37,024 bases of DNA from assembly GCA_963611355.1 (NCBI GenBank), contig CAVDRM010000023.1, positions 1 through 37,024 of the forward strand, in the 5' to 3' direction. The translations under genes were made by a program, and so were the position numbers. Shown here piece by piece: positions 8,629 to 16,944 of this stretch (its first letter is position 1; each line of letters begins with the position of its first letter). The stretch comes from CAVDRM01 sp963611355 (GTDB taxonomy: Bacteria; Bacillota; Clostridia; Christensenellales; Aristaeellaceae). The notes under the pieces are model-generated. The model had not been told where the DNA came from. It did not search any database and was given only the letters and a program-made list of their open reading frames with translations.

Positions 8629-9171
8629 TCAGTCCGCGCTCTTGACTTCAAAGGTCAGATCCGTGAGAACCTGCATGGCGGTTTCGATGTCCGCATCGCT
8701 CAGCTCGCGGCCGTCCGGATAACCGACATACAGCACAACGCTGTAGCCATAGTACAGGGTGGAGATCAGCGCGGCGGCATAGGCGTCCTCGGTCGTTTTG
8801 ACAACAACGGCCTCGGTCCCCTGACCGGTGACCATGATGCTCCATTCTTCCTGATCCATGTCCTCAAACAGCGTCAGGGCAAAGGCTTCCTTTTCCTCTT
8901 CGGTCAGGTCGTTCAGACGAACCTTGTCGTCATGGTCGGGATCGGCGGCGACCACGAGGAGAATGCCCAGGCTGTCGTTGTCCTTGATGAGCGACATCCA
9001 CAGAATGCCTTCATCCGTCACAGCATAGTCGGCGGTATAGCCTTCGGGCAGCACCTGGGTAATATCCATGCCATCGTCATAATTGATGACGACCTTCTCG
9101 GCATCGGCAAGTGCGGAAACAGAGCACAGCAGCATGGCTACGGCCAGGCACAGAGCAAGAATCTTTTTCAT
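8629..9171 (-). CDS. Small exported protein of unknown function
   Basis: 180 residues with a clear Sec signal (MKKILALCLAVAMLLCSVSALA). The mature part is acidic with no cysteines and an alternating hydrophobic pattern (GILLVVAADPD, EWSIMVTGQGTEAVVVKTTE, GYSVVLYVGYPDG), suggesting a small alpha/beta fold. I do not recognise the family. AGGAGGAAA lies about 9 bases before the start. It sits between the tandem SH3-like protein and the papain-family protease, 49 bases before the latter, and is probably co-transcribed. The order suggests a role in the envelope alongside the protease, for example as accessory or inhibitor, but nothing in the sequence demonstrates this. Confidence 0.7.
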   Translation of the reverse strand: MKKILALCLAVAMLLCSVSALADAEKVVINYDDGMDITQVLPEGYTADYAVTDEGILWMSLIKDNDSLGILLVVAADPDHDDKVRLNDLTEEEKEAFALTLFEDMDQEEWSIMVTGQGTEAVVVKTTEDAYAAALISTLYYGYSVVLYVGYPDGRELSDADIETAMQVLTDLTFEVKSAD

Positions 9172-9216
9172 AAATCGTTTCCTCCTGATGATTGATTATC
9201 GGCTGTCTTCCGTTCT

Positions 9217-9831
9217 TCACTCGACGGGGGTGGCAACGCAGGATTTCAGGATGAAGCCGACCTTGCCGTCCTCCACGATGCGAACCTGCGCCCAAGTCTT
9301 GCTTTCCGCCAGCACTTCGATTTCGGTGTCGCACAGATAGGCAGCGGTGAAGACCGCGTTGGTATCGGGGAACACGCGCAGATGCACATAGTTGGTGGCC
9401 TTGGTGGTCTGAATCACGGTGTAGTAGGAGGTGTCCAGCACTTTGATGGCCTTGGCGACAGTGTTGAGGTCGTTGACGGTTTTGCCGCTGGTCTGGCTGG
9501 AATCACCGGAGGGAGAATATTTGCCGGGGTCCTTGCTCACAAGAAAGCTTCTCTGCACCCAGCCCTTGACGATGCCGGCGCTGGCAGTCTGGGTCTCGAT
9601 GTAAGCCCAGGTCTTGTTAGCGTTGTAGGTGTACACCAGCACCTTGGTGCGGTACGGAATCTGCGCAATCACGTTGTCGGCCTTATAGGCGTCGCTGCGG
9701 ACATTCAGCGATTTTCCGTTGCCGGTCTTTACGTAGTAGTAGCCATAGTTGCCGTCCGCGCAGGCCAGGGGCAGGATGCCGACGATCAGGACTGCCGCCA
9801 GGCACAGGATTCGTGTCAGGATACGCTTCAT
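9217..9831 (-). CDS. Exported protein with two SH3-like (SH3b) domains
   Basis: 204 residues. A Sec signal (MKRILTRILCLAAVLIVGILPLACADG) is followed by an SH3b domain (about residues 30-95; KSLNVRSDAYKADNVIAQIPYRTKVLVY and GWVQRSFLV), a Ser/Gly/Asp-rich linker, and a second SH3-like domain (about 140-204; VHLRVFPDTNAVFTAAYLCDTEIEVLAES and VGFILKSCV). SH3b domains commonly bind peptidoglycan, so a wall-associated location is inferred. The signal contains an LACA stretch, but its spacing is not a convincing lipobox. The start at 9831 was chosen for AAAGGAG 9 bases upstream; an open frame extends further 5' but across the promoter region. It is probably the first gene of a three-gene exported-protein operon. 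Confidence 0.8.
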   Translation of the reverse strand: MKRILTRILCLAAVLIVGILPLACADGNYGYYYVKTGNGKSLNVRSDAYKADNVIAQIPYRTKVLVYTYNANKTWAYIETQTASAGIVKGWVQRSFLVSKDPGKYSPSGDSSQTSGKTVNDLNTVAKAIKVLDTSYYTVIQTTKATNYVHLRVFPDTNAVFTAAYLCDTEIEVLAESKTWAQVRIVEDGKVGFILKSCVATPVE

Positions 9832-9892
9832 AGTGGATGTCTCCTTTGTCTTAAATTTCTCGAAGCAGACCCTCAAGGGGCTTCGCACCTTT

Positions 9893-9898
9893 ATTATA
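9893..9898 (-). promoter_or_regulatory. Probable -10 element for the exported-protein operon
   Basis: A perfect TATAAT on the minus strand lies about 62 bases upstream of the SH3b gene start. No good -35 is found at 16-18 bases, so the assignment is tentative. The 217-base gap from 9840 to 10056 otherwise holds T-rich and A-rich stretches and no gene. Confidence 0.4.
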
Positions 9899-10056
9899 GC
9901 GTGCAAAAGGGGAAAAAAAGGGGTATTGAAAAAAATTTTCAAACGGATACAAAGTGGCTCTGCGCACATGATGACGCCGCCCCGCATTTTCCAAAAGCGG
10001 AGGGAGCGATTTCATCAGGCCGCAAAGCCGCGAAGCCTTTTTGATTTCAGCTGTTT

Positions 10057-11808
10057 TTAGCTGCCCTTGAAGTCCAGAAGGAGCATGGTAATGTCGTCAA
10101 ACTGCGGCGTGCTGCCGGCAAAGCGCTGCAATTCCGTCTCCAGCGTTTGGAGCGTTTCGACCGCATTGCAGGCGGCGTGGCGGTTCAAAAAGTCCCGCAG
10201 CCGCTCCTCGCCGTAAAGCTGCTGGCAGGCATCCGTCGTTTCGGTCACGCCGTCGGTATACAGGAACAGGCGGTCGCCCGGCGCGACGGTCAGCGTGCTC
10301 TGGCGATACTTTGTATCGTCCATGCCGGCCAGCACAAAGCCGCTGCGCATCCGCAGGTATTCAAACGGCTTTTCCGCTTTTTGAAGCAGCGGCGGATTGT
10401 GGCCTGCGTTCACATAGGCAAGAGCGCCGTCGGAAAGCCTCAGCACGCCAAGCCACGCGGTCACGAAGAGCCCCGCGTCGTTGCCGTCGCAAAGCAGCCG
10501 GTTGACCGTCGTGAAGACCTCCGCCGGCTCCATGCCCATCTGCGTATAGTTTTTAATCAGCGTCTTGGCGATGACCATGAACAACGCCGCCGGAACGCCC
10601 TTGCCCGATACATCCGCCACAATGAGCGCCAGCCTGTCCTCATCGACCATGAAAAAGTCGTAAAAATCGCCGCCGACCTCCTTGGCCGGATGCATGAGGG
10701 CATAGATATCAAACTCGTTGTGCTCCGGAAAGGGCGGGAAGATGCACGGGAGCATATGCGCCTGTATGTCGGAGGCCAGTGTCAGCTCCGCGTTGATGCG
10801 CTCCTTTTCCGCCATGACGCTTTGCAGGTTCTCCACATATTTACCCAAATCCTGAACCATGGAAATATAGGAGCGCGCCAGCTCGCCCGCCTCCGTGGAA
10901 TCGTTGGCGTAGGTTTTGCAGGCGTTTATCATTTCCTCGCGCTGCGCGTCCGTCGCATGGCCCGAATAGTAGTGGCCGGCGATTTGCGCCAGCTCTTCAA
11001 TCGGGCGGGAAATCTTCGTCTCCGTAAAGCGCATGAAGCCGAACGAGAGGGCAAAATACGTGTTCATGGCCAGCGTTTCAAAGAGATAGATTTTTCCCCA
11101 CAGCCCGATGCTGCCGCTTGTTCCGTACTTGTCGGTCAGATAGACCGCCGCGCCCACCAGCGTGCAGATGCAAAGGCCGGTGATAATCGTATTGAGTATC
11201 ATGCGCTCGTTCATGGAAAAGCGGATATGCTGCCCCTTGTTCCCGTTCTTCAGGTTTTCAATCTGGTTCTGGAACAGATGCCCCACAATCAAAAGCGGAG
11301 CGCCGAAAAGAAGGCCGGAATCGAAGCTGTTGATAAAAAGAAAGAGGGTGTCAAAGGAAAGAAAATCCGTCACGCTGTAGGCGTGATTGAGCACGCCGGA
11401 GCAGACGACGGTCAGCACCGCATTGACAATCAGCAGGAGACAGAATTTCAACATTCTTGCCACGCTGTCGAGACGGAATTCTTTTCCGCCGCGCTCGCGG
11501 TTGAGCTTTTTCCACAGGAAGTAAGAGAGCATCGCATAGAGGATTTGCAGCAGGCTGTTGAGCACAGCATAGAACGGCTCGTAGCCGGCGGCCAAATCGC
11601 AGATGAGGTTGCCCGCCGCGCATCCGAACGCCGCGGGCCAGCCGAAAATCATGCCCAGAACCGGCGTGAGCGCGGCAGCGGGGCGCATCTGCGTCATTTC
11701 AGAGGCGGCGGCCCACAGCTTGAAAGGCGCTGTCAGCAGCACAAACAGTAAAAGGTTCGCCCCGAATACCATGGCATCCGCGCCCGCTTTGCTGATTTTT
11801 TGTTTCAT
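10057..11808 (-). CDS. Membrane-bound SpoIIE-type (PP2C) serine phosphatase, second in operon
   Basis: 583 residues. The N-terminal half has about six membrane segments (residues 10-260), with the phrase FGWPAAFGCAAGNLICDLAAGYEPF resembling small-molecule or ECF-type membrane sensors. A helical linker follows, then a SpoIIE/RsbU phosphatase domain (about 345-583) with the metal-binding motifs EVGGDFYDFF, VADVSGKGVPAALFM, YVNAGHNPPLL, FLYTDGVTE and PQFDDITML. Metal-ligating Asp/Gly positions are intact, so activity is expected. Such enzymes dephosphorylate STAS-domain anti-anti-sigma proteins. The start at 11808 was chosen because GGAGGAAAG lies upstream and the MFS gene ends 30 bases before it. 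Last gene of the signalling operon; its sensor half differs from that of the other phosphatase, implying a different input. Confidence 0.88.
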   Translation of the reverse strand: MKQKISKAGADAMVFGANLLLFVLLTAPFKLWAAASEMTQMRPAAALTPVLGMIFGWPAAFGCAAGNLICDLAAGYEPFYAVLNSLLQILYAMLSYFLWKKLNRERGGKEFRLDSVARMLKFCLLLIVNAVLTVVCSGVLNHAYSVTDFLSFDTLFLFINSFDSGLLFGAPLLIVGHLFQNQIENLKNGNKGQHIRFSMNERMILNTIITGLCICTLVGAAVYLTDKYGTSGSIGLWGKIYLFETLAMNTYFALSFGFMRFTETKISRPIEELAQIAGHYYSGHATDAQREEMINACKTYANDSTEAGELARSYISMVQDLGKYVENLQSVMAEKERINAELTLASDIQAHMLPCIFPPFPEHNEFDIYALMHPAKEVGGDFYDFFMVDEDRLALIVADVSGKGVPAALFMVIAKTLIKNYTQMGMEPAEVFTTVNRLLCDGNDAGLFVTAWLGVLRLSDGALAYVNAGHNPPLLQKAEKPFEYLRMRSGFVLAGMDDTKYRQSTLTVAPGDRLFLYTDGVTETTDACQQLYGEERLRDFLNRHAACNAVETLQTLETELQRFAGSTPQFDDITMLLLDFKGS

Positions 11809-11837
11809 GCGAAGACTTTCCTCCGTGATTTTTTTGA

Positions 11838-13067
11838 TTAAGCATCCGCTTTCGGCTGCTGGTTTTCCTTCTCCGTGCGCACGGAAGGGAACATGCTCAG
11901 GCTTTTCGTCATGGCGTAGCTGAACAGAAGCACGCCGCCGACAGAAAAGAGCTGTACGCCCCACATCGTCGCCTGCAGCCCGATGAAATCAATCATCGAC
12001 CCGCCGACAAGGCTGGATATCAGATAGCCTATTGTAAAGGCGCTGCCGACGATGGCCTGCCCCTTCAAAAACTCGCTTTCGGGAAGCGTGTGCGCAATGT
12101 AGCGGACGCCTGCCGGCACATAAATCGCATAGCCCACGAACTGCAGAAACTCCGCCGCATAGACGAAGTATACGTTCGGCGCAAGCATGATGAGGAAGTT
12201 CTTCAGCGCCCACATCCAGCCTGCGAAGGCGAGGAGCCTGCGGTTGCCCACCTTGTCCGCAAAGCGGCGGTAAAGCACCATCGCCGGCAGCTCCATCATG
12301 GCGGAGATGAAGAAGGCGACGCCGAGGTTCGAGCTGGTGCCTCCGATTCGCCGGATGATTTGCAGAAGGAAGGTTTCCGTAAAGCCGTTTGTCGTCGCAA
12401 GGCATAATACACCGGCAAAGAAAATATAAAACTGGGGGTACTCCCGCATCAGAATTTTCTTTTCGGCCGGGGTCACGCTGCTTGCCTGCCGCTCGGCCAC
12501 ATTCGGCGCGTTGAACAGAAAAACGATAGCGCAAAGCAGCATGCACGGAACCGCGTACAGCCCCGGCAGGATGTCCGGCGTGAATTTGTGAATCAGCATA
12601 CCGGCGGCCAGGCTTGTCAGGGAATAGGCCGCCGAGCCGACGCCGCGTGACACGGCGAAATTGATTTTCGTCCCCTGCTCATGGTAGCCGCGATAGAGCG
12701 AATTGATGGAGGACTGCATGGAGGTCAGCAGCAGAAACTCCAGCACATACATGACGCAGAAGACCAGGCCGCCGACCGGCAGCAAAAGGAGCCCAAGCGC
12801 CAGCACCGCGATAAGCGCATAGATACAAATGATAACCTTGCCCAGCTGCGTGCCCGTGCGCGTAACAAACGAAGCGACCAGCAGCTGAAAGCCGGCCGCG
12901 CCGAGATTGCCGATGCCGAGCATGAGGCCTATCTGCGCGTTGGTAAAGCCGCGGTTCAGCAGATAGGCGGAGGCATAGCCGCCAATCAGGGCAACCGTGC
13001 AGAAATACAGCGCCTGAATCACCGCGTAAAATGCGGTGGCGTTTTTTCTGTCGATACGAATTCGCAT
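11838..13067 (-). CDS. MFS transporter
   Basis: 409 residues with twelve predicted membrane segments arranged as two halves around a cytoplasmic loop (residues 190-215). Features match MFS_1-like permeases: ALYFCTVALIGGYASAYLLNRGFTNAQIGLMLGIGNLG at the start and RFADKVGNRRLLA at the loop 8-9 position. Similar proteins annotated in Firmicutes are drug or sugar permeases, so the substrate cannot be named. The internal ATG at 13067 is preferred to the one at 13073, because AGGAGG (13079-13074) abuts the first and lies 6 bases from the second. It is embedded between the STAS-kinase gene and the second phosphatase, with an 87-base gap upstream that has no clear terminator, so it is probably part of the signalling operon. 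Confidence 0.82.
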   Translation of the reverse strand: MRIRIDRKNATAFYAVIQALYFCTVALIGGYASAYLLNRGFTNAQIGLMLGIGNLGAAGFQLLVASFVTRTGTQLGKVIICIYALIAVLALGLLLLPVGGLVFCVMYVLEFLLLTSMQSSINSLYRGYHEQGTKINFAVSRGVGSAAYSLTSLAAGMLIHKFTPDILPGLYAVPCMLLCAIVFLFNAPNVAERQASSVTPAEKKILMREYPQFYIFFAGVLCLATTNGFTETFLLQIIRRIGGTSSNLGVAFFISAMMELPAMVLYRRFADKVGNRRLLAFAGWMWALKNFLIMLAPNVYFVYAAEFLQFVGYAIYVPAGVRYIAHTLPESEFLKGQAIVGSAFTIGYLISSLVGGSMIDFIGLQATMWGVQLFSVGGVLLFSYAMTKSLSMFPSVRTEKENQQPKADA

Positions 13068-13160
13068 GCTCATCCTCCTGTGCGGTCACTTTCCGTCCGG
13101 GTGCTTCTGTCTTTGGTCAGACCCATTTCCGTGTCTGTGCCGCGCTGCTTTGCGGCCTGC

Positions 13161-14336
13161 TTAAAAATCCAGCGTGTCCAGCGTGGGCAGGATCTCGCCG
13201 ATGTGCCTGCGGCAGTTTTCAATGACGGCGCGGCCGTCGTCCGTGTTGAGGCCGTTTCTGCGGATGGTGCGGCGCATGAGACGGGCATAGCCGATGAGCG
13301 CGGCCTTGCGCTCCACGCTGTTGACAATCGCCTCATCCGCGCTGCCCAGATAGCGCCTCAGGCTGCGGTGCCAGAAGTCGCAGGTCGTGCCGTAATCCAG
13401 CCCCAGGAATTTCAGCGGAACGCCGTGGTCAAGCTCGCCGAAGCCCACAAAGCCCAGATACATGCTCGCCAGCTCGAAAATCGGATGGCCGACGCACAGG
13501 GTGTCCATGTCGATCAACAGCACCTCATTGCCCTGCATCATCAGGTTGTTGGTGTGATAGTCGCCGTGCAGCATGGTATCGCGCTCCGGAACGGCCTGAA
13601 TGAGGGCGCACAGCCTGTCGCCCTGCTCTTTCGTCAGATAGTCCCGCAGAAATTCGCCCCAGCCCATGGCCACGTCCTTCATGCGCGGCATATCGCCGGG
13701 CTTTACATGGGTGGCATGGATGGTCTTGAGCAAATCGACATACAGCCCCACATAGGTATCGATGCGCTCCGGATTTTGGATGAGCAGCTTGGAAAAGGAC
13801 GTGGCGTTGAGCAGCTCAAAGACAGAGCCGTAGCCGTCGCCGACCCTGACGACGTCATAAGGGATGGCCGTCGGGAGGCCCAGCACAAAGGCCTTCCTCG
13901 CCAGCTCACGCTCACGCTGAATGTCCGGCAGGCTGTTCGGGTCGTAGTACACCTTGATGATGGTGTCGGGATCCAGGCGGTAGACCTTGCCGTTCGCGCC
14001 CTGGCCGATGACCTCGCAGCCGTCCACGCTGAGCCTGCGGTACGCCTTTTGCACGGGCATCATTTCCACAAAGCCGGTCATTTCCAGAATTTCATACACG
14101 GAGGAGCTGACGTTTATCAGGCTGAACGTTTTTTCCGCCTTGCGAAGACGCAGAACAACGCGCAGGCCGGCGCTGGAGATGTACTCCAGCTTCTCCATGT
14201 CCAGCACCAGCGCGTCATGGGGGTGGAGGGCGCACAGCCCGCCTATCTCCTGTTCGATTTGCGGCGCGTTGACGGAATCCACATGTCCGCTCAGCGCGAT
14301 GGTCAATGTCCCGTTTGTACAGTCAGCCTTCAGCAT
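13161..14336 (-). CDS. STAS domain fused to an aminoglycoside-phosphotransferase-like kinase (TIGR02172-like)
   Basis: 391 residues. Residues 1-98 form a STAS anti-anti-sigma-type domain with LEYISSAGLRVVL, where the second Ser (Ser55) aligns with the serine phosphorylated in SpoIIAA. Residues 100-391 form an APH/choline-kinase-like domain: a glycine-rich loop VIGQGANGKVYRL (109-121), a Lys in IIKVYY (128), the catalytic loop HGDYHTNN (257-264) and the metal-binding IDMDT (about 276). The kinase half resembles the Fibrobacter paralogous family TIGR02172, whose substrates I do not know. Both sites look intact. AAGGAGG lies about 7 bases before the start, and the RsbW-like gene ends 15 bases upstream. 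The fusion suggests the STAS phosphorylation state controls the attached kinase rather than, or as well as, a sigma factor. Confidence 0.85.
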   Translation of the reverse strand: MLKADCTNGTLTIALSGHVDSVNAPQIEQEIGGLCALHPHDALVLDMEKLEYISSAGLRVVLRLRKAEKTFSLINVSSSVYEILEMTGFVEMMPVQKAYRRLSVDGCEVIGQGANGKVYRLDPDTIIKVYYDPNSLPDIQRERELARKAFVLGLPTAIPYDVVRVGDGYGSVFELLNATSFSKLLIQNPERIDTYVGLYVDLLKTIHATHVKPGDMPRMKDVAMGWGEFLRDYLTKEQGDRLCALIQAVPERDTMLHGDYHTNNLMMQGNEVLLIDMDTLCVGHPIFELASMYLGFVGFGELDHGVPLKFLGLDYGTTCDFWHRSLRRYLGSADEAIVNSVERKAALIGYARLMRRTIRRNGLNTDDGRAVIENCRRHIGEILPTLDTLDF

Positions 14337-14351
14337 AATGCTCCTCCTTGA

Positions 14352-14759
14352 TTATCCGTCGATTTTTTTGACCAGCTTTAAGATGTTTTGACCGTCCCGA
14401 TACTCATACTCCATACGGTCCATTGTTTTTTTCACCAGGAAAATGCCGAGCCCGCCGATGCCGCGCTCCTCGGCGTTCAGGGATATGTCGGGCTCCTCGG
14501 AGGCCAGCGGGTCAAAGGGGACGCCGCTGTCGATGAAGGAGAGGAAGGCATGACCGTCCTTTACTTCAAAGCGCACGGTCACGCTGCCCGTCCCCGGCCG
14601 ATACGCATACGAGGCGATATTGCCGATGATTTCGTCGATGGCCACGTCGATTTGAATCTGTGCCTTCGGGGAGCAGTCGTGTGCCTCCAACTGCGCGTCG
14701 ACAAATGCCGTGACCAGCGCAATGCTTTCAACAGACGCCTCAAAGGTCTTTTCCGTCAT
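14352..14759 (-). CDS. RsbW/SpoIIAB-like ATP-binding serine kinase (anti-sigma-type)
   Basis: 135 residues, a single HATPase_c_2 (GHKL) domain. The N box is IDEIIGNIASYAY (Glu43, Asn47), the G1 box is FIDSGVPFDP (Asp77, Gly79), and the G2 box is RGIGGLGIFLVKKTMD (100-110), all intact. Proteins of this family phosphorylate a serine on STAS partners and often bind sigma factors. The start codon overlaps the stop of the upstream phosphatase by 4 bases (ATGA), indicating translational coupling. Both STAS partners and two opposing phosphatases are encoded in the same operon; no sigma factor is present in the window. Confidence 0.88.
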   Translation of the reverse strand: MTEKTFEASVESIALVTAFVDAQLEAHDCSPKAQIQIDVAIDEIIGNIASYAYRPGTGSVTVRFEVKDGHAFLSFIDSGVPFDPLASEEPDISLNAEERGIGGLGIFLVKKTMDRMEYEYRDGQNILKLVKKIDG

Positions 14760-16504
14760 GCTTGCTTTTCACCGCCTTTATATTTCAGTGCCAGCATGGT
14801 CATATCGTCAAACTGCGGCGCACTGCCCACGAACGCCTCCGCATCTTTTTTGACGGCGCGGCACAGCGCCTCAACGGAAGCGTTTTGGTTGGCGTTGAGC
14901 ACCTTCAGAAGGCGCTCCTCGCCGTAGAGCCTTTCGGCGCTGTCAGCGGCCTCGGTCACGCCGTCCGTGTACAGAAAAATCGTATCGCCCGCGGCAAGCT
15001 GCATATCGCCTGCGCGGTATTCAATGCCCTCCATGCCCGCAAGCACCAGATTCGGACGGGATCTGAAATATTCAAAGCTGCCGTCATGACGGCGCACCAG
15101 CGGGGGATTGTGCCCGGCGTTGACATAGCGCACCGAGCCCGTTTTTAGGTCCGCAATGCCCATCCACGCGGTCACGAACATGCCGGCCTCGTTATGGTTG
15201 CACAGGCGTTCGTTGGTTATGGTAAAGACCTTTTCGACCGGCAGGCCGCTTTCCGTCAAATCCTTGATAATCGTCTTGGCGGTCATCATGAACATGGCCG
15301 CGGGAATGCCCTTGCCGGAAACGTCCGCCACCATGAAGGCTAGATGATTCTTGCTGACAAAGTAGAAGTCATAAAAGTCCCCGCCGACCTCCCTGGCCGC
15401 GTCCATCGAGGCATAGATATCAAATTCCGTCCTGTCGGGATAGGGAGGGAAAACGCAGGGCAGCACGGAGAGCTGGATGCGGTGCGCAAATTCAAGCTCT
15501 CTGTCAATGCGCTCCTCGGCTTCTTTAATGTAGCGCTTCAGCGCCGCCACCGTTGCGTTGACGTCATCGGAGAGCGCGGAAAATTCCCGATAGGCCCGCA
15601 CGTCGATGACCGTGTTCAAATCGCCGTCCGTGATGGCCTTCAGCCCCGCGTTGACCTTTTGCAGGTTGCGGACGACCTTCTTTTTCAGCATCTGATAAAT
15701 GAGGATGAACATCGCCGTGTAGATCAGGATTTCCATGAACACCACCATGTAGAGCGTCACCTGACGGTAAAACTCCGCGTTTTCGGCGGTGATGCGGTAG
15801 ACGACCTGCTGGGTGAAGCCGCTGGTGGACAGAAAGGCGATGACGACGCAGACCAGCAGCCAGAAGGTGAAGTCATAGCTCAGGTGCTTGTGCTTGAGGT
15901 CTATCTCCTCGCGCTTTTGCGGAAAACCGCTGATAAGCGCCGCAACGCTGACGGCGATGCCGTTGCAGAGAATCATGGGGAAGGAACAGACCTGCACATA
16001 GTAAAAGGCGTGGGACACATCCTGAAAATTCGTGATGAGCACCAGCAGCATGTGCAGCACTTCCATCGTCGTGCCGATGCCGAACCCCGACAGGAAGCCC
16101 GCGTTCCGGTTGTCAAAGACCTTCCGCCGCATCGTGCCGCTGAACACGCCCGCCAGAAAGGTCGCAAGGGAGCAGGCGGTGCGCGTCACCATGCCGCCGC
16201 CCCAATAGACGGACAGCCACCGGTACAGGCCGCCCATGAAACCGGCGATGAAGCCGGCAGGCGCTCCGAAAAACAAGCCTGCGCACAAGGGCGCGGCGTC
16301 GCGGACATTGATCATGACGCCGTCGCCCGCAGGCACGCCGTATTCCGAGGACAAAATGGCAGCCAGGCCGAATGCGACGCCGATGATTCCCTGCCTGACG
16401 CCGCAGCGCCATGCGGAAAACCTTGTTTTTTTCTCACACAGCGTAAAAAAGCCCGACAGCAGGATGGGAAACAGGGTCGCCGCCGCCAGCCGCAGTACAA
16501 TCAT
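14756..16504 (-). CDS. Membrane-bound SpoIIE-type phosphatase with LytS-like sensor and HAMP
   Basis: 582 residues. The N-terminus (1-200) has about six membrane segments with INVRDAAPLCAGLFFGAPAGFIAGFMGGLYRWL, matching the 5TM-LYT sensor class. Two further membrane segments flank a short extracytoplasmic loop (220-275), then a HAMP-like linker (VNAGLKAITDGDLNTVIDV), then a SpoIIE/RsbU PP2C domain (about 335-582) with EVGGDFYDFY, VADVSGKGIPAAMFM, VNAGHNPPLV, FLYTDGVTEA and PQFDDMTML. Metal-site residues are intact. The ATG at 16504 is preferred over a GTG at 16516, because AAAGGAG overlaps that GTG. It overlaps the RsbW-like gene by 4 bases. A gap of 137 bases separates it from the upstream STAS gene and contains only GC-rich inverted repeats. 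Confidence 0.88.
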   Translation of the reverse strand: MIVLRLAAATLFPILLSGFFTLCEKKTRFSAWRCGVRQGIIGVAFGLAAILSSEYGVPAGDGVMINVRDAAPLCAGLFFGAPAGFIAGFMGGLYRWLSVYWGGGMVTRTACSLATFLAGVFSGTMRRKVFDNRNAGFLSGFGIGTTMEVLHMLLVLITNFQDVSHAFYYVQVCSFPMILCNGIAVSVAALISGFPQKREEIDLKHKHLSYDFTFWLLVCVVIAFLSTSGFTQQVVYRITAENAEFYRQVTLYMVVFMEILIYTAMFILIYQMLKKKVVRNLQKVNAGLKAITDGDLNTVIDVRAYREFSALSDDVNATVAALKRYIKEAEERIDRELEFAHRIQLSVLPCVFPPYPDRTEFDIYASMDAAREVGGDFYDFYFVSKNHLAFMVADVSGKGIPAAMFMMTAKTIIKDLTESGLPVEKVFTITNERLCNHNEAGMFVTAWMGIADLKTGSVRYVNAGHNPPLVRRHDGSFEYFRSRPNLVLAGMEGIEYRAGDMQLAAGDTIFLYTDGVTEAADSAERLYGEERLLKVLNANQNASVEALCRAVKKDAEAFVGSAPQFDDMTMLALKYKGGEKQA

Positions 16505-16641
16505 TCGGACCGTCACTCCTTTCGGTATGCATATGCTTTTTTATCGAAACAACATCTTCGGGCGGCTTTTCCGCTCCGGATGCGGTTTGCCGGAAGCGGG
16601 AAATTTATCCCGAATTTTATCGGATGCAAAACAGGACAGGC

Positions 16642-16944
16642 TCAGTTCTCAATGGTTAGAAAGTCCGCAAAACCCGTGATGGTAAATATTTCCATCACGG
16701 GTTCGGGGACGTGCCTGAGTTTCATGCCGCCTTTTTGGTGCATCGTCTTCTGCGCCTTGAGAATCAGACGCAGGCCGGCAGAGGAGATGTATTCCAGCTT
16801 TTCCAAATCAAACACCAGCTCCCTGGCGACGGGGAACACCTCGTTCAAAAGCGCCTCCAGCTCCGGCGCGGAGGCAGTGTCCAAGCGTCCGGACAGGACG
16901 ATTTCCGTGCTGTCGCCAATCTTTTTTTCGATGCTCAGGCTCAT
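16642..16944 (-). CDS. Stand-alone STAS anti-anti-sigma-type protein
   Basis: 100 residues, one STAS domain. The motif LEYISSAGLRLIL (50-62) aligns with the SpoIIAA/RsbV phosphorylation site, with Ser55 in the phosphorylated position. Expected to be phosphorylated by the RsbW-like kinase and dephosphorylated by the SpoIIE phosphatases of the same operon. The start overlaps the HD gene stop by 4 bases (ATGA) with AAAGGAAG 7 bases upstream, so the two are coupled. It shares the LEYISSAGLR phrase with the STAS half of the kinase fusion, making the two likely competing partners. Confidence 0.9.
   Translation of the reverse strand: MSLSIEKKIGDSTEIVLSGRLDTASAPELEALLNEVFPVARELVFDLEKLEYISSAGLRLILKAQKTMHQKGGMKLRHVPEPVMEIFTITGFADFLTIEN

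Noticed and set aside
12681..14351. Long plus-strand frame opposite the STAS-kinase and MFS genes
   Set aside because: Antisense shadow: the opposite strand carries clear domain motifs and coupled starts.
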